A DNA stretch of 64,000 bases. Source: Chenopodium formosanum. Its lineage: Eukaryota > Streptophyta > Magnoliopsida > Caryophyllales > Amaranthaceae. Positions 56,301 through 64,000 of the stretch are shown here, piece by piece. Each line of letters starts with the position of its first letter. The first letter of the stretch is position 1. Location of the stretch: contig CM044874.1 of assembly GCA_024500155.1 (NCBI GenBank), positions 7,889,001-7,953,000 of the forward strand. Reading direction: 5' to 3'. The notes below the pieces were generated by a model that did no database searches, was not told the origin of the DNA, and saw nothing but the letters and a program-made list of their open reading frames with translations. Both the position numbers and the translations under genes were made by a program.

Positions 56301-59300
56301 AAAGAAGGAACGAAGAAAAGGAATTAGATTTCATTTCAACTCATGAGTTCATGTTATTATAGTGACCTCAAACTATTGAAGTTAAGCTAAGTTATCGACT
56401 TTCAAACTTAGAATGAAGCAAGAAGAGCTACATCAGTTGTAAGGTCGTATGTTTTGTTTAAAGACCTTTTAAGCCAAAGGCTGGAACAAGTAATGGTTAT
56501 TATGTTCCATAATCAGCAACTGATCCGTTTACACACGGAAAGACTCACATTCAAAGTAATGAGTAATAGTTGCGAGATTTATTTGAATGGGATGGTTATC
56601 CATGCGTTGAGTTAAGAATGCTTGATTATAAACAAACATTTCTCTAACATGATAAACTCACTAATTTCAAGTCATGGGCTTGATTTGCATTCCGAACATC
56701 TTTAGCAATGTCACATCGACAAGAACGTACTCAAAGGCTCTATTGAATATACTCTTGATAGTTGCTTGAATTGGAATTGTTCTAAGACAAGCAAGTCTTA
56801 CTTGTTGAAACCGACAAAGCAGAGAGCTATTGTTCTTGGTATAGACAATTGACTCCGAAGGCTAAAGAGGATTCAATTACTTCAACGTTTCACAAAGAAT
56901 TTGAAAGGATATGGCTATATTCATCAAATGTGAACAAACTTGACTTGAGTAGCTCAAGAGTTCAGTGAAGTACAGAATCGACTTGGCAATATATCAAAAC
57001 GTCTAGATTAGATCGAGCGATGTTTGCTTGAGCCAAGCGTGACTATCTCAAAGTTATAAATGGAAATTTTCATAAATAACTCCACAAAGAACATGGTGTG
57101 TCTTCACGGAGACCTCGGTGTCATTTGAAAATGACTCGAACGATGATGGTTCACAACCCTTCCTATAAAGTTCTTAAAGATTTGCACAAATGACTAATGT
57201 TACACTAAACAATGTGTCGAAGCTAAGAAAGGACGCCATATTCAGTTATGGATAGAAATAACTTCTAAAAGTCTTTTAAAGTATATGTCTAAGGCTCTTA
57301 GTCTCAGTGGGAGTTCACTAGCTCAGTGGGAGCAAAGTGGCTCAATGGGAGCTAGGTGACTCAGTGGGAGCTGAATGGCTCAATAAAGACTAAGATAGCT
57401 CAAGTAGGAGCTAACTGTTTGTTTCACAACAAACTTTTACCCAAAGACAATATACATGTCTCTTTGTAAGCATTCAAGTAAGATTACGGGTATTACCTCC
57501 ACATCCTAATTGAGAACAAAAATTGTTTATTGCTCTAAGTAGTGTCTTTCTGGAAAGTAACACGTTTCCAAAACGACAAGTGGGAGGAAAATGAACTCGA
57601 TGACCATCGATCTTAGCAACAAACTAGAACTGAGAATCTCGGAAGACCTTAAAGGACTTCGTGATAATGCTTGATCAAGAATACTCAAAAGGACTTTACA
57701 AGTGCCTTAAAAGAGAATTCATTACTCACAAAATATTAAAGATGTTGGAGTAAGATCAACATGATAAAAGGGCTTTGAAAGCGCCTTAAAACTCAGTGTT
57801 TGATGCCCCGTATAGGTATAGAATTCACCAAAGGCTTGGATTGAATCCTATAAATTTTCTATTAAGTTAGAAACAAACCTAAGACTTACAAGCATATTAT
57901 TTACTATTAGATAGTAAAGGAATAATGTCTTGTAAGATAGCTACGACAAATCCAAATTCCGAATAATGGTTAAAGACCGTGAAAATCCGAAATAGACTCC
58001 ATGTTTGAAAATCATGTTTGAAACTTGATTAATTTGCATGAAAGGTGAAAGACCCATCGATTGCAAATAAGTTTTCAAGGAGAAAACTAACAAATGTGGA
58101 AATGTATATGCATACATAGCTAGATTGGTGTTAAAGGATATAATTAATATCAAGGAGTTGATTTTAATAAAATCCCATTCACCAATCGGAATGCTCAAGT
58201 CTTTTCGTGATTGATCTAGCAAAATTACACATATGAAATATGGCAAAATAGATACAAAAACCGCCTACCCAAAATAGGATTTTAGAAGTGACTATGGAAT
58301 AGTCTAAGGGTTTTGAAAATCTAAATAATGCTAGATTTGAAAGCAAGCACATGGAATCCGTTATAGGATTAAAGAAAGCATTGCATGAAGGAATTGGAAC
58401 GTGTTTTCTCATAAAGTTAATAACAGGATTGACTTATGGAGAAACATAGAAATTCTAATGAACAAGAAGTTTAGTGGGAGCAAAAGTAATGGTCCAACAA
58501 GAAGTTTACGAACTCTATTGTGAAACAACCATCAAATGCTTAATGTTTAGATTTGAAAGTATTTTCGACAATGAACTGAGCTAAAGACGATACTTAGTAC
58601 ATGTTGGGAATTAAGTTCTATGGTATAGACTTAATTAAATGTTTAAATGAGTAAAAGAAATTACCATGTTAAACATGAAAGACTTTGAAAGGCTTTCGAC
58701 CCATATGTATAAAGCTAAGTAAATGTTTGAACAAAGTATAAGCTAGGCTACGTACTAAATCAAACAAGAAAGACTCTAGTAAGAGACTTTCAATCATATC
58801 ATATAGCGAACAATTTGGCAAGACTCAGTGTAACTGTATGAGCTAAATGTCACATGAATGGAATAAAATTGAGAATCATTCTAGAATTAAATCCATCATG
58901 TAAGGCTATGATATGGAATCGTCAGATGACTTACATGCTTAGAGCATGTGAAGTACGTATATAATACCAATCGACATTAATCTAAGTATTAGATCATTAG
59001 ATTATGGTCAAGAATATCCAAAGAACTTAGATAAGTAATTGGATGAGTTCCTGACGCATGGAAACAAATATAATTTGAGTTTTGATGTTGCAAGCACAAA
59101 CCTTAAAAAGGATTAGATCCTTAGCAAGGAAGTCATTTATAAGCACGAGGCAAGAAGCGTTGTGGCTTGAGAATGGTAACATGGATGTGCATCCATATAT
59201 GATGTGCGGGAATCTAAGGAAAATTTCCATGATCACAAGTGATTAGGGTATCCCAAATTGTTGTGAGTCGCTTGGAGTAAAACCCAAGCAAGGCATCATC

Positions 59301-60480
59301 GGGGAGTCTATTAAAATATATGTTGAGAATATTGTTGCCTTAAAGGCAATAATAAGATAGATGTTAAATGGAAAGTTTTGTTGTTGAACATTAATGATTG
59401 TAGGTTATCAAGTAGAAGGTCTCAAATCATGAAAATGAATGGGGGCCATTGCTTGGACAATAAATCCTTAATCACATGTAATCCATTAACACTCTCAAAA
59501 TTTTATCATCTTATTATGGAAATGGTGGATAATGAAGATGCTAAGGTTTGCAAAGTAATTTTAACTAAACCTTTGCAATAAGTGAACGACAACATTCATA
59601 ATTGCATGAAAGAAATCAAACATATCAAATATGGGTGTGATTTCTATGAATGTTTTATGAAGAGTATTACTCTTTAAACATTTGGGAAAAACCATTTATC
59701 ATAAGATGAAACATTGTGAAGTTTCATAGTGAAATAAAATATTTCTAAATATTCCACAAAACTATTTAATTGTGGTTTAGAATTAAATAATGAGTCCATT
59801 CGATTTTAATAAATATTCAAAATAGGGTATCAAGTCAATGGCTTGGATAAAGAAACACCTATTAAGTGAACATTGAATATTTTAATCGAAAATTATCCCT
59901 AATCAAGGTCATATTTTGTGGACGATTGATGACCATCAGAGATTAGTGTGTAGTATGATTTGTAGCACCGTTTCTTGTGCTATGAGGATATAAATCATTT
60001 GCACAGGTATTGGTTTAGAACCATACTGGATCGACCTATGAGGATACTTTAAGAGATTTAAAATTTTCATAAGTATTTTCTCATTATTACTATCGGAACT
60101 CTTTTCCTTTGACCATGAGTAGTGGGAGATCTCTTGTTTGAGTACTGGTCCGCTTTGGTATCCGCCAAAGGTTCGCCGTAACTGGGGATTATAAAGACAG
60201 ATATTGGGCGGGTGAGTCCTCTTAGTAAGAGAAGCTACATTACAAGACTGGAAATGTCCTACTAACAATAGGGAACATGTCTTGTTGTTAACAAGGCCTC
60301 TCAAAGAGCGAGACTGTGAAAAATGCATGGTCGTGCTCAGATGGATTTTAGAAATCATCTGCTTATTGACAGTCAAACTCAGATTTCGAGAAACAATTCT
60401 GGACGTAACAGAGATGACTAGTAATCTTACTCTGTAGTTCATGAAGAGACATAAGATAAGGGTTATACACTAAATGCACA
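53389..60480. other. Interior of the copia-type element, no coding capacity seen
   Basis: The longest frames are short and show no family motif, including the 168-codon minus-strand frame at 59936-60442. 54345-54600 is a GC-rich island of GCAGCAGC/GGCCGTG units. 55440-55700 is a mixed-composition block with ACTTCTCCAAGGGGC and CACTGGGTGTGCACG. 57303-57420 has repeated CTCAGTGGGAG units. The rest is AT-rich. It may hold packaging and dimerisation signals but none can be assigned. Confidence 0.6.
57303..57420 (+). repeat. Repeated CTCAGTGGGAG units inside the copia-type element
   Basis: Six imperfect units about 16-24 bases apart (for example at 57303, 57331, 57350 and 57360). Each contains a GTGGGAG purine core like that of the polypurine tract at the 3' LTR. 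Confidence 0.7.
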
Positions 60481-60506
60481 CTTGTCCGGAAGGACAAGTG
60501 GGAGAT
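60481..60506 (+). promoter_or_regulatory. Polypurine tract with an adjoining hairpin
   Basis: CTTGTCCGGAAGGACAAG forms a 7-bp stem with a four-base loop. It is followed by TGGGAGAT directly before the 3' LTR at 60507. Confidence 0.75.
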
Positions 60507-61770
60507 TGAAAGGAATGGTGTCCTTTGAACAAGTGTATTATTCTGATAGCGGGTACAGAATTATTAGAAAGCTAATATATTCAGCAAGGTCAAGTGATCG
60601 GAATGCATGGGTGGAGGCCGCTTCCGATCAGTAATATTAATATAATTAATATTACAGCTTAATCTTGACTGAACCCTTCGGGTCACACCCAAGCAAATAT
60701 ATGCGAACCAACTCGACGAATTAATTCGGAAGAAATTAATTCGTCGCCCGAGTGTTAAATAATTAGACATCGGTAATTCGAGCTTAGAGCGTCGAAACCG
60801 ATCGTCGGAAGTCGAGTCTAAATAATAAAAGATGAGAGGCGCAAAATAATAATAAATCAACAATATTCTCGAAAATACCCCAAGCATCGGAGTGCCCCGA
60901 GCATCCGAATGCTAAGGGCAAGACGAGCCGGCGCACCGTGCTGCAGCCACGGCCAACCACGGCTAGGCACAGCAGCAGCTGCGCCGCGCCATGGCAGTAG
61001 CCGCAGCCGCACCACGTCACAGCAGCAGCCGCGCCACAGCATCTGCTGGTGCGGGCTAGGCTCGGGCCAGGTGCGGGTTGGGTGCGGGCCAGGTGCGGGC
61101 TGGGCTCGGGCCGGGCTCGGGCTTGGCTCGTGACTTGGCTCGAGCCATAGGGCCGTGAATAAGGGGAAGGTTGGAATATGGGAGCAAGTGGGTTGCCATG
61201 TGGCACAAGGTGAAGGAGAGAGTGGGGAGCAAGTTTGGTCCCCATCTCCAAGTGGTCCTCACCTACTCTCTTATGTATGCTTGACACTTGTTGATTTATT
61301 ACTAGTTTGCTTAATAATTTTATTTTAGCTTTAAAATAAAATGAGAAAATCTCATTGTCCCACATTGATGGGAGAGATTTTCATACTCCCATCATTCCCT
61401 ATAAATACCCAACTTTGGGCATTGGAAATGATGCTTGAGTGGGAGTTAAATAGAGCATTCCATAATATTGGAAAAACTCTTAAACTCATATAACACTCGG
61501 GTTTTGGTCAGACCTCGCTAACCCCAAGGTAGTAGACCTTAAAGTTGTGTTCGCCTCTTTGTGGGTGGATACCGTCAGAGGCGCGACGCTTGACGTGCTC
61601 GTAGCTTTCAAGTAAGAGCCCCAATTTTTGGGCGAAGCTCGCTTCGAGGGTAAGATTCGTTATCTTTTCTTTGTGTTTATTTATTTATGCTTTATGATTT
61701 TAATCATTGCAAGCGGTTCCTTGGGTCGGGGTTTGTTTCCGCGGTGAGTCGGACTCACCAAACCCTAACA
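60507..61770 (+). repeat. Copia-type element 3' LTR
   Basis: Aligned with the 5' LTR end to end. It is 29 bases longer, mainly in the GC-rich block at 60925-61130, and has TATAAATA at 61400-61407. Confidence 0.92.
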
Positions 61771-62118
61771 AAAAGATGAAGATGGAGATGAAAGAAGAAA
61801 GAAGAACGAAGAGAGAGAGATGAGAGAGAAGGGAGAGGAGAGAGAAGGAGAGGAGATGAAATGGGGAATGGAGGCGGAGAGAACCAATATATTAGGGGGT
61901 TTAGGGTTAAATGTTCTGTTTTTTTTTTTTTAAGGTTGGTCCGGTTCAGTGGCACCGGTTCAAACCGGTGCCCTATGTATTGTTGGCACCGGTTTGAGCT
62001 GAACCGGTGCCATTACTCTTGGTCTAAAATCCCGCCCATTTTTAGGGCGGTTTTTGGCACCGGTTTGGTCTGAACCGGTGCCATTTGGGGGTTGCCTTTT
62101 TGTATTTTTCTACTAGTG
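61771..62118. repeat. CACTA-2 right part: GA-rich tract, subterminal repeats and terminus
   Basis: Starts with the right AAAAG duplication. It resumes the GA-rich sequence left off at 52131, then shows GGCACCGGTTCAAACCGGTGCC-like palindromes at about 61955-62090 and the terminal CTACTAGTG. Confidence 0.88.
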
Positions 62119-63640
62119 ATTTCTTGATTCTTAATTGAAGTATAGAACCAACTTTTATACTAAGTAAAATGCTACTGTTATTCAACCTTGTTATCCCATG
62201 ACATATTCAATGTCTTTGTTCTTAAGATTTTGTTGAATTATTTTACATTGAACAAAGACATTGAATCTATCATTTTAATCAGTTATCAAGGTGTGCCTTA
62301 TTTTAATTAACTCATGTTTATGTCATCCAAGTAATAGCTTATTATAATTACTCCTTGTTCACTTTGTAGTTATAATTTTCGTTGGTTTATGTTTTTTCCG
62401 ACATCCCGAATTTGATTATCATTGTTCTTGGTGGATCACTGACTAATGCAATTAAACCAAGGTAATTCCTCTTAGCTTCCACCATTAACTCATTATATTC
62501 TTATTGTAATTAATCATTGAGACCAGCCAAAATCTTGGGGTAATGAATTACAAGACCTTTAATTTATTATTTATGCTTTGGTTATTCACATGGTGATTTT
62601 AACAAATTCATCATTACTTATCTTTATTCATTAAAAAAAAAAGAGATATATAGGTACATACCATGCAACTGATTAAATAGATTTGTTTATCTTTGCTGCA
62701 GGCTACACCAATTGATTACCTCATGTCTTGGATTTGTTTCTAAGTTTTTTTTCCTTTTCTTTTTTTTTTTTTTAATTTTTCCTTTTATTTTATTTTATTT
62801 CTTTTTAATCTTTCCTGCCCAAGGTTTTTTTTTTTTTTCTACCTTCTTTTCCAAAATAATGCTGGAAATTATGAAGGGAATGCTCTATGAATTTAATCTT
62901 ACATTGAGAATTAGCTTATAAGCTTGGAATGATTTGAACTTAAAATATAAGACTCTCACTATTGGAAGTGACCGTGTGCTCTAGTTTCAATTTAAGCTTC
63001 CATTTTGTTATGTACAGTGATTAATGTACCTTGTGATTTTGTCATACTAAGTTCTAGTATAACCTGTTTTTGTTTACTAGCTAGTAAGGAAAAATATAAT
63101 TTATACTTTGAAATCATAATGGGTTATAGCGGTAGCTAATGACTATTGTGTGGGTATATATATTTTCTAAGAATCAAAATTGCAAAATTACTTTACGTGC
63201 TACTATAAGGTAATATTAAGGTGACTATCCTCTTAATCTAGTATACTTTTAGTTCATTTTTACACAAAAATCTAGAATTCATTATTTTACTGTTTACTTA
63301 TTCATTATCTGTTCTTTATTCCCTTACTCGTGGGTGTTATGATAATGTATTGAATTTGTTATATAATAGATAAGATGATATCTTGTCATTTAATCTCGCT
63401 AATTTCTTGTAATTTAATCTTCGCTAGTTATATGATAATAGGACTTCTTCTTACTCTACTTATGAATGATGGTTGTTGATGCAAAATGTATCTGTTGTCT
63501 GTTCCAGGTTGCAGTTTGCTGCTGTTACTGATGCCTGCTCCTATCGTGTGCTGATATTGCTGTCTGCTCCCACCGTCGTGTACTTCCGCTGCCACCGCTG
63601 TCTGCTGCAAATTGCTTTATTTTCGATTCTCTGATATGAT
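62119..63640. other. AT-rich flank right of CACTA-2
   Basis: No ORF of substance, and T-rich tracts at about 62740-62840. It could be intronic or intergenic host DNA. The only clear structure is the inverted repeat at 62205-62266. Confidence 0.4.
62205..62266. repeat. Perfect 17-bp inverted repeat
   Basis: ATTCAATGTCTTTGTTC at 62205-62221 and its exact reverse complement at 62250-62266, separated by 28 bases. It could fold as a stem-loop. No MITE-like target duplication was identified. Confidence 0.8.
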
Positions 63641-63646
63641 GCTTTT

Positions 63647-63705
<59 letters not shown>

Positions 63706-64000
63706 AAAATGGATCAAGATGAAGGATTGATGTAGCATGTAATGATGTCACAAGAAACATGCTTGCATATATGTAGTTGCCGATGTTTGGGGGAGATCGA
63801 TAAGTAATACGAAGTACAAAATTTCCGGGGTTGAAAAGTTTGGAGTTGTCTGCAAATACTACTGTTGTTGTTGCCACTGTTATTGCTGAATGCTGCTGTT
63901 GTGTGGTACTACTGCTTTTGTTGATATGCTAGCTGTTGCTGTTTGTTGTTACTCCTGTTGTCTGTTTGTAATTGCACTGATTATTATTTTGCTCTTTCTG
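63480..64000 (+). repeat. Degenerate TGCTGTTGYTG-rich sequence
   Basis: Irregular CTG/TTG triplets (for example TTGCTGTCTGCTCCC and GTTGTTGTTGCCACTG) run to the window end, interrupted by the (AT)n tract. The nature is unknown, and no stable ORF on the plus strand is supported. Confidence 0.45.
63651..63702. repeat. (AT)n microsatellite
   Basis: About 26 uninterrupted AT dinucleotides. Confidence 0.97.

Larger units (their letters stand above)
52137..61770 (+). mobile_element. Copia-type LTR element with a non-coding interior (LARD-like)
   Basis: LTRs at 52137-53371 and 60507-61770 begin TGAAAGGAATGG and end CCCTAATA/CCCTAACA. The 5-bp duplication AAAAG flanks the element. The primer-binding site resembles initiator-Met tRNA and the polypurine tract AAGTGGGAGAT is of copia type. 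The 7.1-kb interior has stops in all frames, and I find no gag, protease, integrase or RT motif. The LTRs remain very similar, so the element moved while already non-coding, which fits a large retrotransposon derivative mobilised in trans. Confidence 0.85.
50829..62118. mobile_element. CACTA-2: short non-autonomous CACTA element, split by an LTR element
   Basis: The left end at 50829 reads CACTACGTGAAAAAATGG. The right end at 62118 reads TTTTTCTACTAGTG, an imperfect inverted match. Both are flanked by ATT (50826-50828 and 62119-62121), the 3-bp target duplication expected of CACTA transposons. Subterminal GGCACCGGTT motifs occur at both ends as in CACTA-1. Without the nested 9.6-kb element it is only about 1.65 kb and has no transposase, so it depended on a relative such as CACTA-1. 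Confidence 0.92.

Noticed and set aside
59936..60442. 168-codon minus-strand ORF in the copia-type interior
   Set aside because: The longest frame there, but no recognisable motif, no upstream context and antisense to the element. Probably chance.

Overview
This is a transposon-dense plant nuclear window, almost certainly from a eudicot. Evidence: CACTA transposons with intron-containing genes, Athila and Tat/Retand-type Ty3/gypsy elements, a Ty1/copia-type element primed by initiator-Met tRNA, and a 171-bp satellite. Retand-like elements with antisense genes would fit Caryophyllales, but I cannot fix the species. I see no intact host gene, rRNA, tRNA or CRISPR array.

Layout. 1-1590: right part of an element with long AT-rich inverted-repeat arms and an F-box-like ORF (459-908, minus). 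1591-about 6290: a strictly phased 171-bp satellite arranged as 342-bp dimers, interrupted by two copies of a GC-rich foldback element. 6361-14629: CACTA-1, a decayed autonomous-type CACTA transposon on the minus strand, with TNP2-type and TNPA-type pseudogenes. Its right terminus is intact and its left terminus is lost. 14630-50122: a tandem Tat/Retand-like complex. Element A (14630-20844, gag only) shares an LTR (20845-22828) with element B (gag-pol 34700-41541, two antisense spliced pseudogenes 42073-46609, 3' LTR 48086-50122). An Athila-lineage element (22845-33005) without reverse transcriptase or integrase sits inside the primer-binding site of B. 50123-50828: flank with an exon-like fragment. 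50829-62118: CACTA-2, a short non-autonomous CACTA with 3-bp target duplications, split by a 9.6-kb copia-type LTR element (52137-61770) with a non-coding interior and a perfect 5-bp target duplication. 62119-64000: AT-rich flank with a hairpin and an (AT)n tract.

How the parts relate. The insertion order can be read from nesting. The copia-type element is younger than CACTA-2. The Athila element is younger than Retand B. CACTA-1 inserted in the 5' leader of Retand A. Three elements lack the enzymes for their own mobility (Athila, the copia-type element, CACTA-2) yet have well-preserved ends, so they were probably mobilised in trans. The most unusual content is in Retand B: two antisense genes with canonical GT-AG introns, all in phase 0, between integrase and the 3' LTR. 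One resembles plant-mobile-domain proteins. The second unusual item is the near-perfect GC-rich palindrome embedded in the AT-rich satellite and apparently amplified with it.
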